This document shows, one piece after another, positions 44,311 through 54,350 of a stretch of DNA of 64,000 bases. Origin of the DNA: G047528285 sp047528285 (GTDB lineage: Bacteria; Pseudomonadota; Gammaproteobacteria; Enterobacterales; Enterobacteriaceae); NCBI GenBank assembly GCA_047528285.1, contig CP180022.1, forward strand, positions 558,001-622,000, read 5' to 3'. Position numbers and translations under genes: made by a program. Below the pieces are notes generated by a model, which worked only from the letters and a program-made list of their open reading frames with translations, ran no database searches and was not told where the DNA came from. The first letter of the stretch is position 1, and the number at the start of each line of letters is the position of its first letter.

Positions 44311-44422
44311 TAAAATTAACTGAATCAGTGATATCAATCATAAATATCAAGTGTTAAAATGCGCTATAATTAAAACTGGTTGATGAATTATTAATTAAAA
44401 CAAAAAAGTAGTAGGTAATTCA

Positions 44423-45625
44423 ATGTCAAGTAAACTAATACTGGCTCTGAACTGCGGTAGTTCATCTTTGAAATTTGCCATTATCGATGCGAATAACGGT
44501 AAAGAACATCTCTCAGGGCTTTCTGAGTGCTTCAATCTGCCAGAAGCACGTATTCAATGGAGGGTGAATAACATCTCACAAAAAGCAGCATTAAATGCCG
44601 GCAGCGCACACAGTGAATCACTACAATTTATCATTGATAATATTTTAACACAAAACCCGGAATTATCCCTACAATTAACTGCTATCGGTCACCGAATTGT
44701 ACATGGCGGAGAAAAATTCATAAAATCAGTTATTATCAATGATAATGTATTAAAAGGCATTGAAGATTCCATTCCATTCGCACCGCTACATAATCCGGCA
44801 CATCTTATTGGCATTCGTGCAGCCATGAAAAAATTTCCGAAACTAGCAAAAAAAAATGTAGCAGTTTTTGATACTGCTTTTCATCAAACAATGCCAGAAG
44901 AATCATATCTTTATGCCATTCCCTACTTTTTATATCAAAAACATGCTATTCGCCGATACGGTGCCCACGGTAGCAGCCACCGTTATGTTAGCTGCGAAGC
45001 AGCAAAGATGCTTAACAAGCCTCTTAAGCGGCTAAATCTGATCACTTGCCATTTAGGCAATGGCAGCTCCGTTGCGGCTATTCGAAACGGTCAATGCGTA
45101 GATACCTCCATGGGTATGACTCCACTAGAAGGCCTAGTCATGGGCACACGCAGCGGCGATATTGACCCGGCTATTATCTTCCATTTACATAATATATTAG
45201 GCTTATCCATTACCCAGATTAATACCATGCTGAGTAAAGAGTCCGGTTTACTTGGCTTAACTGGTGTAACAAGCGACTGTCGCTATCTCGAAAATAATTA
45301 CCGTAATAAACCTGCGGCCCGCCGCGCCATGAACATCTACTGCCACCGTCTAGCAAAATACATCGCCTCCTATAGCTCCCTTATGGATGGACGTTTAGAT
45401 GCGCTAATTTTTACCGGAGGCATTGGCGAAAATTCTATCATTGTACGCGATCTCTCATTGAAAAAACTAGCGCTGCTTAATTTTAAGATCAATCATGAAC
45501 GCAACCTAACCGCGTGTGGCGGACACCCCGGAGTAATTACCACCGATGCCAGCCGCCCGGCCATAGTCATCCCGACAAACGAGGAGTGGATTATTGCACA
45601 GGATGCCGCAAAACTGATCGCATAA
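44423..45625 (+). CDS. ackA: Acetate kinase
   Basis: Interconverts acetate + ATP and acetyl phosphate + ADP; with Pta it links acetyl-CoA to acetate and ATP. It has 400 residues, the E. coli length. Signatures: LNCGSSSLKFAI at the N-terminus, GHRIVHGG with the substrate Arg, FDTAFHQTMPEESYLY with the catalytic Asp, RRYGAHGSSHRYV with the active-site His, CHLGNGSSVAAI, MGTRSGDIDP, FTGGIGENS and the C-terminal NEE. Start at ATG 44423. pta follows after 83 bases, as in E. coli. Retention suggests the cell still makes ATP by substrate-level phosphorylation. Confidence 0.98.
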   Translation: MSSKLILALNCGSSSLKFAIIDANNGKEHLSGLSECFNLPEARIQWRVNNISQKAALNAGSAHSESLQFIIDNILTQNPELSLQLTAIGHRIVHGGEKFIKSVIINDNVLKGIEDSIPFAPLHNPAHLIGIRAAMKKFPKLAKKNVAVFDTAFHQTMPEESYLYAIPYFLYQKHAIRRYGAHGSSHRYVSCEAAKMLNKPLKRLNLITCHLGNGSSVAAIRNGQCVDTSMGMTPLEGLVMGTRSGDIDPAIIFHLHNILGLSITQINTMLSKESGLLGLTGVTSDCRYLENNYRNKPAARRAMNIYCHRLAKYIASYSSLMDGRLDALIFTGGIGENSIIVRDLSLKKLALLNFKINHERNLTACGGHPGVITTDASRPAIVIPTNEEWIIAQDAAKLIA

Positions 45626-45708
45626 CCATCATTTCCCTCTCTGAGAGGATTCTAGCAAAAGAATTTTTAATCAAAGAAGCAGTAACCACCGATAAAAGAG
45701 GTTTAATC

Positions 45709-47853
45709 ATGTCCCGTACAATCATGTTAATCCCTACTGATACAAACGTCGGTCTAACCAGCGTTAGCCTCGGGGTAATCCGCGCTATAAAAAAAAAAGG
45801 CATAAACCTAAGCGTGTACAAACCCATTGCACAATCCCGATCTAACGAGAATATCCTTGATCCTACAATCCAAATTATCCGCGCCAACTCCACTATTCCC
45901 TTCGCTGAACCGATATCCATGAACCATGTTCAATCTCTGCTCAGCTCTAATCAGCAAGATATACTAACCGAAGAAATCATCGCTTGTTATCATAAAAACA
46001 TCAAAAAAGCAGAAGTCGTATTGGTAGAAGGTTTAGTTCCTACCCGAAAACATCAATTCGCCATGGCACTTAACTATGAAATAGCCCGCACGTTAAATGC
46101 AGAAATCGTTTTCGTACTCTCGCTAGGCAATAATTCACCAAATCAACTAAAAGAACGAATCAATCTGGTGATTTCAAACTTTGGAGGATATAAAAATAAA
46201 AACATTGCTGGCATCATCGTTAATAAATTAAACGCGCCTGTAGATGATCAAGGCCGAACAAGACCAGATCTATCGGAAATTTTCGATGATTCAACTAAAA
46301 CTAACATCTCTAAGATTAATTCTAAATTAGTTTTTGAAAACAGTCCTCTACCGATACTAGGTTGCATTCCGTGGAATTTAGAGCTTATCGCCACTCGCGC
46401 TATTGACATGGCTCACCACCTTAATGCCACCATTATTCATGCGGGAGAGATAAAGACTCGTCGCGTAAAATTCGTAACCTTCTGCGCACACAGCTTACCT
46501 AACATGCTGGAGCATATCCGACCAAACTCGCTTCTAGTAAGCTCCGCTGATCGACCAGATATATTATTAGCAGCCTGCCTCGCCGCAATGAACGGTGTAG
46601 AAATCGGCGCGATTTTGCTGACTGGCGGCTATAATATAGATCCACGTATCCATAAACTATGTAAACGCGCCTTCCAGACCGGGTTACCAATGTGCAGCGT
46701 ACAAACAAATACATGGCAGACTTCACTGAGTTTGCAAAACTTCAGTCTAGAAGTACCACCCGACGACCACATCCGAGTAGAAAAATTGCAAAATTATGTC
46801 GCAAGACATATTGATAATACATGGATCGAATCCCTATCCGTAAGTTCAGGACATCCTCGGCGCCTATCACCACCGGAATTCCGGTATCAGTTAACCGAAC
46901 TCGCGCGCCAGGCAAATAAACGCATCGTCCTTCCTGAAGGCAACGAACCACGTACCGTAAAGGCGGCGTCTATTTGTGCCGAACGCGGCATCGCCCATTG
47001 TATTCTCCTGGGTAATCCTAAAGAAATACTGCACGTAGCTGAAGTTCAAGGAATCACGCTGAACAACGGTATTGAAATTATAGATCCAGAAATAAAACGA
47101 GAAAAGTATATAGCCCGCCTACTTGAACTACGAAAAAATAAAGGCATGACAGAAGCAGTGGCTTGCGAGCAGTTGAAAGATAATGTAGTACTAGGCACCC
47201 TGATGCTTGAGCAGGGTGAAGTAGACGGTCTTGTCTCAGGGGCAGTGCATACCACAGCCAATACCATTCGCTCGCCCCTTCAGCTTATCAAGACTGCACC
47301 TAATAGTTCGTTGGTATCATCAGTATTTTTTATGCTACTGCCTGAGCAGGTGCTAGTTTACGGAGACTGTGCCATCAATCCGGATCCAACCGCTGAACAA
47401 TTAGCTGAAATCGCTATTCAATCAGCTGATTCCGCTACCGCTTTCGGTATTGAGCCACGAGTGGCGATGATTTCTTACTCGACAGGTAATTCAGGATCAG
47501 GAAGCGATGTTGAGAAGGTACGAAAAGCCACCAGTCTAGCAAAGAAAAAACGACCAGATCTAATTATTGACGGCCCACTGCAGTATGACGCAGCAATCAT
47601 GGCTGATGTCGCGCTTTCGAAAGCACCGAACTCACCTGTAGCTGGTCAGGCAACAGTCTTTATCTTCCCGGATTTAAATACCGGTAATACTACATATAAA
47701 GCAGTGCAACGTTCGGCAGATTTAATTTCCATCGGACCAATGTTGCAGGGAATGCATAAACCGGTTAACGATCTTTCTCGTGGCGCACTAGTGGATGATA
47801 TCGTTTATACCGTCGCACTGACCGCCATCCAGTCAAAACAGGGGAAAAGTTAA
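45709..47853 (+). CDS. pta: Phosphate acetyltransferase
   Basis: Converts acetyl-CoA and phosphate to acetyl phosphate and CoA. From the ATG at 45709 (AGAGG seven bases upstream) it has 714 residues, the E. coli length; a longer reading back into ackA is not real. Three parts are present: an N-terminal P-loop-like regulatory domain (IMLIPTDTNVGLTSVSLG), a central DRTGG domain (MLEHIRPNSLLVSSADRPD), and the C-terminal catalytic domain (from about 390) with KRIVLPEGNEPRTVKAA, GLVSGAVHTTANTIR, SYSTGNSGSGSDVEKVR, DGPLQYDAA and FPDLNTGNTTYKAVQR. The ackA-pta operon is intact. Confidence 0.98.
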   Translation: MSRTIMLIPTDTNVGLTSVSLGVIRAIKKKGINLSVYKPIAQSRSNENILDPTIQIIRANSTIPFAEPISMNHVQSLLSSNQQDILTEEIIACYHKNIKKAEVVLVEGLVPTRKHQFAMALNYEIARTLNAEIVFVLSLGNNSPNQLKERINLVISNFGGYKNKNIAGIIVNKLNAPVDDQGRTRPDLSEIFDDSTKTNISKINSKLVFENSPLPILGCIPWNLELIATRAIDMAHHLNATIIHAGEIKTRRVKFVTFCAHSLPNMLEHIRPNSLLVSSADRPDILLAACLAAMNGVEIGAILLTGGYNIDPRIHKLCKRAFQTGLPMCSVQTNTWQTSLSLQNFSLEVPPDDHIRVEKLQNYVARHIDNTWIESLSVSSGHPRRLSPPEFRYQLTELARQANKRIVLPEGNEPRTVKAASICAERGIAHCILLGNPKEILHVAEVQGITLNNGIEIIDPEIKREKYIARLLELRKNKGMTEAVACEQLKDNVVLGTLMLEQGEVDGLVSGAVHTTANTIRSPLQLIKTAPNSSLVSSVFFMLLPEQVLVYGDCAINPDPTAEQLAEIAIQSADSATAFGIEPRVAMISYSTGNSGSGSDVEKVRKATSLAKKKRPDLIIDGPLQYDAAIMADVALSKAPNSPVAGQATVFIFPDLNTGNTTYKAVQRSADLISIGPMLQGMHKPVNDLSRGALVDDIVYTVALTAIQSKQGKS

Positions 47854-48478
47854 TTTCCCGCGAAAGTAAATCACAAAAACAACATTTTTAGGAAACTCAC
47901 CTCGTTATAGATATTAAAATTAATAATAATTAAAACAGACACATAATCTGCTCAATCATTATTCAGAAATCTTCTACTTCATCAAAAGATGAAAAAATTA
48001 AGTATCCATAAAAATGCAAAACAAGTTCCAATCAAATATTTTTTCTTTTACTGTATTAAACAAATTGAATATTAACTAGTAACTTCGTATTATAAAAATT
48101 TGAAGAATCAAAACCAAAAAAATTCAAACCTTTGCTGCCCAGATCTAAAAAGTGGAGAAATAGAAAACGTTGATATAAAGCCAGATAAACAGTTCTTATA
48201 CCTTTAAGAAATTATAAAGATTCTATAAAATTTTATGTTTATCTAAACAACCGAAAAAATAACATTTAAGCTTTTTTCAATGAAAAATCGCAAGAAAAAA
48301 TAAAGATAAAAATAAAAGAAGATATCGCGATAAATATTCATATACTTATTCTTTTTTTACTAGAAGCCGACAGTGCTTATTTATTGATTTGATCTATTTA
48401 TTATTAGCGTGATGTTATTTAAATAATAATCCTTATAAAAAGATTTTTGTTATTCCGTGAATTGGCAAACTTTTAGCA
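47854..48478. other. AT-rich stretch between pta and ubiX
   Basis: A convergent region. In E. coli several yfc genes and folX lie between pta and ubiX; none is recognisable. I see no T-tailed hairpin directly after pta. Confidence 0.55.
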
Positions 48479-49048
48479 TCAACCACCTTGCCAGCGCTGA
48501 AAAAGATCCTTCGGTAACACCAGGTCGAATTGATCCAGCGTTCGGTTAACGGTTTGGTCAATGATATCTCCAACGTGGGCGGGTAAATAATAAAAAGCAG
48601 GGACCGGTGGCATAATAATAGCACCTTGCTCAGCAGCCAAAGTCATCAAGCGCAAGTGGCCCAAATGCAACGGCGTCTCTCGCACCCCAAGAACCAGGCG
48701 CCGTCGCTCTTTCAGCACAACATCTGCCCCACGCGTCAGCAAGCCGTCGCTGTAACTATTAACAATAGCGGAGAGAGTTTTTATCGAACAAGGTAAGATA
48801 ACCATTCCAAGAGTTTGAAATGAACCTGAGCTAATGCTAGCACTAATATCGCGAAAATCATGCACCACATTTGCCAGAGCCTGGATTTCACGTAGGCTAT
48901 AAATTGTTTCCAGTGCCAAGGTTTGCCGCCCGGCTGGGCTAATGATTAAATGGCTTTCAATTTCTGGCAACATGCTTAATACCTGCAATAGGCGGACTCC
49001 ATACATGGCTCCACTAGCGCCACTAATACCGACAATCAACCGTTTCAT
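48479..49048 (-). CDS. ubiX: Flavin prenyltransferase UbiX
   Basis: Makes prenylated FMN, the cofactor for the UbiD decarboxylase in ubiquinone synthesis. It has 189 residues, the E. coli length. The FMN-binding N-terminus MKRLIVGISGASGAMYGVRLL is typical, followed by VILPCSIKTLSAIVNSYSDGLLTRGADVVLKERRRLVLGVRETPLH and PPVPAFY, which hold the prenyl-phosphate site. It is last in the run folC-dedD-cvpA-purF-ubiX, as in E. coli. It implies aerobic quinone synthesis, in keeping with HemF. Confidence 0.97.
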   Translation of the reverse strand: MKRLIVGISGASGAMYGVRLLQVLSMLPEIESHLIISPAGRQTLALETIYSLREIQALANVVHDFRDISASISSGSFQTLGMVILPCSIKTLSAIVNSYSDGLLTRGADVVLKERRRLVLGVRETPLHLGHLRLMTLAAEQGAIIMPPVPAFYYLPAHVGDIIDQTVNRTLDQFDLVLPKDLFQRWQGG

Positions 49049-49185
49049 AACTCAAAGTTCCACCAGTAAGAAGGAAGAAGATAAAAAACCCAGTGCGTTT
49101 ACCCCGCCCGGATAATGATGACTTAGGCATTTCTATAACAACGCGAATACAAAAAGTATAGTTTTTAGCATTCACGTGATACCGT

Positions 49186-50703
49186 TCATCCTTCGTTATA
49201 CATTTCTAGATTTTCTACTTCAGTTTTAGAGTATGAAACTTTAGAAGAGTTCTTACGCAACGATTCTAGATAATCTAAATAGCGCTGATCTACATCATGC
49301 GTAATATAGATGCCATTAAATATTGATGATTCAAATTTCTTCACCTCAGGATTATCTTCCCGAACAGCCTCCTCCAAATCAGCTAAATTCTGGAATATCA
49401 ACGCATCAGCACCAATTAGCCGCCGTATTTCATCTACCTCTCGTCCATGGGCAATTAACTCAGATGCGCTGGGTATATCGATACCATAAACGTTTGGAAA
49501 ACGAATTTCCGGCGCCGCAGAGGCCAAGTAAACATGCCGAGCGCCGGCTTCGCGCGCTATCTCAACAATTTGTTCCGATGTCGTACCACGAACAATAGAA
49601 TCATCCACCAAGAGCACATTTTTATCTCGAAATTCAGCGCTGTTAGCATTAAGTTTACGACGCACAGATTGCCTGCGGATTAACTGCCCTGGCATGATAA
49701 AAGTACGGCCAACATAGCGGTTTTTTACGAACCCTTGCCGATAAGGTTTATTCAAAATTTGGGCTATTTCTAGCGCAATATCACAGGAGGTTTCCGGTAT
49801 CGGAATCACCACCTCGATATCTAAATCCGCCCATTCCCGGGCAATTTTTTTGCCCAATATCTGGCCCATACGCACGCGAGAACTATAGACCGATATTTTG
49901 TCAATAAACGAATCTGGACGGGCAAAATAAACATATTCGAAGAGACATGGATGATAACTGTGGTCCTCGGCGCACTGCCTGGTAAACATCTTGCCTTTTT
50001 TAGTGATATAAACTGCTTCTCCCGGTGCAACATCGCGAAGAAAATTAAATCCAAGAGTATCTAGGGCCACGCTTTCGGAAGCCACGATATATTCATTGCG
50101 CCCATTTCCCCACGTGCGTTTCCCAATAACCAGAGGACGGATTCCATTAGGATCACGGAAAGCGAATAGACCGTGTCCAATTATCATCCCAACACAGGCA
50201 TAGGCGCCACGAATTTGCTGATGGGTTTCTCTGACAACCTCAAAAATATTATCTGCTTCTAATGGGTAATTCGAACAGCGATCTAACTCGGCAGCAAAGA
50301 CGTTGAGTAGAACCTCCGAATCTGAGGTGGTATTGACATGACGACGATCGTTTTCAAATAGTTTTTGACGCAGCTCGTGAACATTAGTCAAATTACCGTT
50401 GTGCGCCAGAGTAATGCCGAATGGGGAGTTTACATAAAACGGCTGAGCTTCAGAGGCACTGGAAGAACCAGCAGTTGGATAGCGAACATGGCCTATACCT
50501 ATACTACCCTGCAGGCGCTGCATATGCTTGGCCTCGAAAACATCCTTAACTAAACCATTTGCTTTTCGAAGACGAAAACAATTCAATTCATCGATGGTTA
50601 CAATACCCGCAGCATCCTGCCCTCGATGCTGTAATACCGTTAATGCATCATAGATAGACTGGTTTACCGGCATAATACCGACTATTCCAACAATACCGCA
50701 CAT
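49186..50703 (-). CDS. purF: Amidophosphoribosyltransferase
   Basis: First committed step of purine synthesis: PRPP and glutamine to 5-phosphoribosylamine. From MCGIVGIVG (ATG at 50703) it has 505 residues, the E. coli length, with the catalytic Cys next to the initiator Met. The glutaminase domain shows HRGQDAAGI, HVRYPTAG and LAHNGNLTN. The transferase domain has the PRPP loop VLLVDDSIVRGTTSEQIV and the flexible loop KNRYVGRTFIMPG. I reject the longer in-frame start at 50724 because a free N-terminal Cys is needed. It follows cvpA by 38 bases. PurR control, known in E. coli, could not be confirmed: no clear box upstream of cvpA. Confidence 0.98.
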   Translation of the reverse strand: MCGIVGIVGIMPVNQSIYDALTVLQHRGQDAAGIVTIDELNCFRLRKANGLVKDVFEAKHMQRLQGSIGIGHVRYPTAGSSSASEAQPFYVNSPFGITLAHNGNLTNVHELRQKLFENDRRHVNTTSDSEVLLNVFAAELDRCSNYPLEADNIFEVVRETHQQIRGAYACVGMIIGHGLFAFRDPNGIRPLVIGKRTWGNGRNEYIVASESVALDTLGFNFLRDVAPGEAVYITKKGKMFTRQCAEDHSYHPCLFEYVYFARPDSFIDKISVYSSRVRMGQILGKKIAREWADLDIEVVIPIPETSCDIALEIAQILNKPYRQGFVKNRYVGRTFIMPGQLIRRQSVRRKLNANSAEFRDKNVLLVDDSIVRGTTSEQIVEIAREAGARHVYLASAAPEIRFPNVYGIDIPSASELIAHGREVDEIRRLIGADALIFQNLADLEEAVREDNPEVKKFESSIFNGIYITHDVDQRYLDYLESLRKNSSKVSYSKTEVENLEMYNEG

Positions 50704-50741
50704 GTTGGTCATTATCCTTATCAAGATATAACTAGGAGAAC

Positions 50742-51230
50742 TTAATGCCTCGGTAAGAAACTTGACGTGCTTTGCAGATAGTTAAAAACCCATCTTATTA
50801 TTCCCTCAAATTGCGGTATCAATTTGGAGTGCTTCCAATCTTGGCTATGAGAAAACCCTGTGCAGGTATCAATAAAAAACAGAGCTACTGACACGATCAA
50901 AATACCTCTAATCACGCCAAAAAAAACTCCAAGTACCCGATCGGTACTAGATAACCCAGTCCGAATTACCAATAAATTAATGAAATTATTGATAATCGCT
51001 CCGGTAATCAAAATCGCCACAAATAGAAGAGTAATGGCGATACCGTTTCTAACAATCGGCTCTTTAAAACGGGTAAAGTATATTGCAAAATCAATATAGT
51101 AATGTCTAGAAATAAAAATTGCACATACCAAGGTTACTAAAGATAATCCCTCGCGTACAAATCCACGAATAAAACTTACCGAAGAAGAAAAAACCATGAT
51201 CCCGATAATGACGTAATCAATCCAAATCAT
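50742..51230 (-). CDS. cvpA: CvpA family inner-membrane protein
   Basis: Inner-membrane protein of 162 residues, the E. coli length, with about four hydrophobic segments (about 2-20, 28-45, 62-88, 99-120). It begins MIWIDYVIIGIMVFSSSVSFIRGFVREGLSL, with the family GFVREG motif and RVLGVFFGVIRG later. It was first described as required for colicin V production; its cell role is unclear, probably envelope maintenance. It is co-transcribed with purF as in E. coli. A terminator-like hairpin (51391-51427) separates it from dedD, so the pair probably has its own promoter in 51231-51390. Confidence 0.95.
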   Translation of the reverse strand: MIWIDYVIIGIMVFSSSVSFIRGFVREGLSLVTLVCAIFISRHYYIDFAIYFTRFKEPIVRNGIAITLLFVAILITGAIINNFINLLVIRTGLSSTDRVLGVFFGVIRGILIVSVALFFIDTCTGFSHSQDWKHSKLIPQFEGIIRWVFNYLQSTSSFLPRH

Positions 51231-51390
51231 AAAAACCTTAACAATTCAATTAGTTAATTCCGAATTCTAACAAAAACGATTTAATAGGGAAGATTGTGAT
51301 CTTCATTCAAATAAATCACAAGCAAAAAATTTTTTAACTTACTAGGATTGCATAAAAAGAAAAATCATGCTACCCCAAACTGTTTTCCAT

Positions 51391-51427
51391 AAGAAAAACA
51401 ACGCTGCTTTTATATGCGCATAGCAGC
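51391..51427 (-). terminator. Putative dedD terminator
   Basis: On the minus strand GCTGC (51427-51423) and GCAGC (51407-51403) close a hairpin whose top contains the palindrome TATGCGCATA. It is followed by GTTGTTTTTCTT. It lies 27 bases after the dedD stop and ahead of cvpA. Confidence 0.45.
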
Positions 51428-51453
51428 AATGAAATGCTATGTTTTACAAAAAA

Positions 51454-52095
51454 TTAATTCACGCTGTAGAGTCGCACTTGGCCATCAAGACCGCTTAAAC
51501 GGCTTAATTCCTCCAACGCACTTTGCAGTTTTTTCTTCGACACATCAGGGCCGACAAAAATTCGTGTAATCTGACCTGGCACCGGTACAGGCGGCGAGGT
51601 ATATACGTGATAACCTGACAGCCGCAGCTTGGTCACAATTTCAAATACCTTATCAACATTTTTCAGTGCGCCTAACTGTACCACCCACGCCTGCCCTTTC
51701 GGAATCTGCGATTTTATCACTAACTTGCTCTCAGGTCCTACGAGTCCTTTATACTCCGGGTTAACTTCAACAAGCAGATCGTCCTTTCTTGCTAGCTGAG
51801 AAGAATCCCTATTATCAGCATAAGGTAAATGAAATTTTGCTTGACCGCTGTTGGTGGTCCAATCAGATTCTTCAACTGCCTCTTCTGAATTTCCTAATAG
51901 GTGGTTCGGCAACCTCTGGCTAATCGATGACGGTGTATCTGGCAACTCATTTTCGCCAGGTCTCGTCGCCAACGAGACAGGAAGATTATTCTTATAATTT
52001 TTCTTTTTATCATCCAGTAGACTACATAGAATAACAACACTAAGGGCAACCAAAATCGTAGTTCCAATTAGACGTTTCTTAAATTTATTTACCAT
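51454..52095 (-). CDS. dedD: Cell division protein DedD (SPOR domain)
   Basis: Bitopic inner-membrane division protein. It has 213 residues (E. coli 220): a short cytosolic tail, one membrane segment (about 9-27), a periplasmic linker of low complexity, and a C-terminal SPOR domain (from about 135, AWVVQLGALKNVDKVFEIV..TRIFVGPD) that binds denuded septal peptidoglycan. The linker lacks the Pro/Lys-rich repeats of E. coli. Its start overlaps the folC end by 7 bases, so the two are coupled. Retention suggests septation by a peptidoglycan-based divisome is still in use. Confidence 0.95.
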   Translation of the reverse strand: MVNKFKKRLIGTTILVALSVVILCSLLDDKKKNYKNNLPVSLATRPGENELPDTPSSISQRLPNHLLGNSEEAVEESDWTTNSGQAKFHLPYADNRDSSQLARKDDLLVEVNPEYKGLVGPESKLVIKSQIPKGQAWVVQLGALKNVDKVFEIVTKLRLSGYHVYTSPPVPVPGQITRIFVGPDVSKKKLQSALEELSRLSGLDGQVRLYSVN

Positions 52096-53357
52096 ACATA
52101 CTGCTTCCTGTCAGCCAGCGCCATAACCGATGCCACTGTATAAAAAGAACCGAATACCAGCACGATATCCTCAGTTGCGGCATTCCCTATTGCCTGATGC
52201 CAGGCAGCCGCTACATTCTCAAACCTTTGCGCATCACTGTCAAGATAAGCTACTAACTGCGAGGCGCAAGTAGCACGTGATCCATTAAGTGATGCGCAAT
52301 ACCAAACATCCACTTGACCCCGAAGGCAAGCAAGCGTGCCGGCAATATCTTTATCCGCCAGCATACCAACTACCGCACGCACTTTTCCTTTACGTGCTAT
52401 TAATGCAAGCCGCTGGGCTAAATAAGCGGCTGCGTGAGGATTATGCGCCACATCCAATATTATTAATGGTGCTCGACCAATACACTGAAATCGTCCCGGG
52501 AGCCTTGCCTCTCGCAGGCCCTTGCGGATAGCTATCTCAGGAATTGTAAATGGCAGGCGGTTAATCGCAGCCACTGTGGTAGCCGCATTTTGCAGCGGAA
52601 TAAGCGGTATCGGCAATTCCTTGATCGTGCATTTAGTATCCCACCAGTGCCAGTACTGATCGTTCTCATGATACCACCAATCGCGATCACGAGCGTATAA
52701 TTTAGCACCGCTTTCATCAACCGCGGTAGCTAACGCTGCAGGTCTATCTGGTTCACCTACAACCGCCGGCCTATTACGACGAAATATTCCGGCTTTTTCC
52801 CGCGCGATACTAGTACGATTTGACCCCAACCAATCAGTATGATCTATTGCAATCGAAGTAATTACAGCAACATCGGCATCAACAATATTAGTAGCGTCTA
52901 GCTGGCCCCCCAACCCGACCTCAAGAATCACGACATCCATTCTCATTTGCTGGAAAAGATGAAGAGCAGCAAGAGTACCAAATTCAAAATAGGTAAGGGA
53001 TGTTGTTTTGCGGCCAGCTTCAATAAACGCCATAGCTTTGCTGTGAGCGGTTTTTGATAATTTAGCGCCCTGAATACGTACCCGTTCAGTATAGCAAAAT
53101 AAATGAGGCGAACTATAGACACCGACTCGCATACCGCTCGCTAGCAAAATAGCTTCTAAAAGCCGGCAGGTTGTTCCCTTACCGTTGGTTCCTCCGACAG
53201 TAATAACCCATGGAGCAGGCCTTAACAAATTCAGATCAGTAGCAACCTTCCGTACACGCTGTAGACCCAGTTCAATAGGTTTAGAATGAAGCCGTTCAAG
53301 ATAATAAATCCAGGTGGCTAATGATGAACTGGGTTGAGGGATAAGTAAATTTTCCAT
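52089..53357 (-). CDS. folC: Dihydrofolate synthase / folylpolyglutamate synthase
   Basis: ATP-dependent Mur-ligase-like enzyme that adds glutamate to dihydropteroate and to folates. From MENLLIPQ (ATG at 53357, GAGG six bases upstream) it has 422 residues, the E. coli length. The P-loop TVGGTNGKGTTCR (residues about 53-65), YSSPHL, TYFEFGTLAAL, EVGLGGQLDATN, TSIAIDHTDWLG, AREKAGIFR, ILDVAHNPHAAAYL and FGSFYTV are present. I prefer this start to the in-frame 53381. It works downstream of FolK in folate synthesis. It overlaps dedD by 7 bases and follows accD by about 130 bases. Confidence 0.97.
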   Translation of the reverse strand: MENLLIPQPSSSLATWIYYLERLHSKPIELGLQRVRKVATDLNLLRPAPWVITVGGTNGKGTTCRLLEAILLASGMRVGVYSSPHLFCYTERVRIQGAKLSKTAHSKAMAFIEAGRKTTSLTYFEFGTLAALHLFQQMRMDVVILEVGLGGQLDATNIVDADVAVITSIAIDHTDWLGSNRTSIAREKAGIFRRNRPAVVGEPDRPAALATAVDESGAKLYARDRDWWYHENDQYWHWWDTKCTIKELPIPLIPLQNAATTVAAINRLPFTIPEIAIRKGLREARLPGRFQCIGRAPLIILDVAHNPHAAAYLAQRLALIARKGKVRAVVGMLADKDIAGTLACLRGQVDVWYCASLNGSRATCASQLVAYLDSDAQRFENVAAAWHQAIGNAATEDIVLVFGSFYTVASVMALADRKQYVW

Positions 53358-53486
53358 ATATGCCCTCATTAACTTATACATAAGTTCTCAGTATACCAGT
53401 ATTCCATAGACGAAAAGTCTACCCCTTTTTATGCATCGTCCTGATAACCTCCTAAAGGCATACCAAATCACGATTCCGTTCGGAAA

Positions 53487-54350
53487 TTAATCTTTTGGTT
53501 TCGGCTGATGAGTTAATTTTGCCAGCAGGCCAGCAAGCCTCAATCGCATCTCTGATCGGCGAACAATAAGATCAATAGCGCCTTTTTCCAGCAAAAATTC
53601 GCTACGCTGAAAGTTAGCCGGTAGTTTTTCACCTAGTGTCTGTTCAATCACTCTCGGTCCGGCAAAACCAATTAGCGCTTTCGGCTCAGCAATGTTTAGA
53701 TCACCCAGCATTGCTAGACTAGCTGAAACCCCACCCATAGTTGGATCAGTCAGCACCGAAATATAGGGCAAGCGCTTCTTTCGTTGCCTAGATAGCGCCG
53801 CGCAAGTCTTAGCCATCTGCATGAGCGAGAGCAATGCTTCCTGCATACGAGCCCCACCACTGGCAGAAAAACAAATCAGGGGACAATTATCCGCCATGGC
53901 CTGTTCTACCCCGCGTACAAAACGCGCGCCGACTACCGAGGACATTGATCCACTGATAAAACCAAACTCAAATGACGTTGCCACTACCGGCATCTCATAC
54001 AGCATTCCTTTCATTACCACTAGCGCATCCTTTTCCTTAGTTGCTTTCTGAGCTGCCGAAAGGCGATCCTTGTATTTTTTTGAATCTTTGAATTTCAGGA
54101 TATCTTTTGGCTCTAACTCGCTACCGAGTTCATACTCACTTCCTTTATCTAAAAAAGCGTGAAGGCGGGCACGTGCAGTCATGCGCATATGGTGATCACA
54201 TTTAGGACAGACTTCTAAATTGCGTTCCAACTCCGCACGGTATAATACCTGGCTACAACTATCACACTTGGTCCAGACACCCTCGGGAATGTTTGCCCTG
54301 TGCGCCGGGGCGATAGTATTTTTATTAAGAATTCGTTCAATCCAGCTCAT
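53487..54350 (-). CDS. accD: Acetyl-CoA carboxylase, carboxyltransferase beta subunit
   Basis: With AccA it transfers the carboxyl group from biotin on AccB to acetyl-CoA. It has 287 residues (E. coli 304; the C-terminus is about 17 shorter). An N-terminal zinc finger with Cys29, Cys32, Cys48 and Cys51 is intact (CDSC..CPKC), then the crotonase-fold core with SGSMSSVVGARFVRGVEQA, SASGGARMQEALLSLMQMAKT, LTDPTMGGVSASLAMLGD and GFAGPRVIEQT. It sits between folC and the dedA fossil, the E. coli order. AccA must be elsewhere in the genome. Confidence 0.97.
   Translation of the reverse strand: MSWIERILNKNTIAPAHRANIPEGVWTKCDSCSQVLYRAELERNLEVCPKCDHHMRMTARARLHAFLDKGSEYELGSELEPKDILKFKDSKKYKDRLSAAQKATKEKDALVVMKGMLYEMPVVATSFEFGFISGSMSSVVGARFVRGVEQAMADNCPLICFSASGGARMQEALLSLMQMAKTCAALSRQRKKRLPYISVLTDPTMGGVSASLAMLGDLNIAEPKALIGFAGPRVIEQTLGEKLPANFQRSEFLLEKGAIDLIVRRSEMRLRLAGLLAKLTHQPKPKD

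Larger units (their letters stand above)
41607..44422. other. 2.8 kb desert between pyrE and ackA
   Basis: Very AT-rich. It holds a 13-bp hairpin followed by T residues (42157-42184), an 8-bp hairpin (42864-42889) and, close to ackA, the yfbV fossil in its E. coli position. rph was not recognised. The junction between the pyrE block and the ackA block, which are far apart in E. coli, lies in here. Confidence 0.55.

Noticed and set aside
45514..45708. N-terminal extension of Pta overlapping ackA
   Set aside because: The ATG at 45709 has a good ribosome site and gives exactly the E. coli length; the extension is out-of-frame ackA sequence.
51231..51390. PurR operator upstream of cvpA-purF
   Set aside because: No sequence close enough to the known E. 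coli PurR box; only loosely similar T-rich words.
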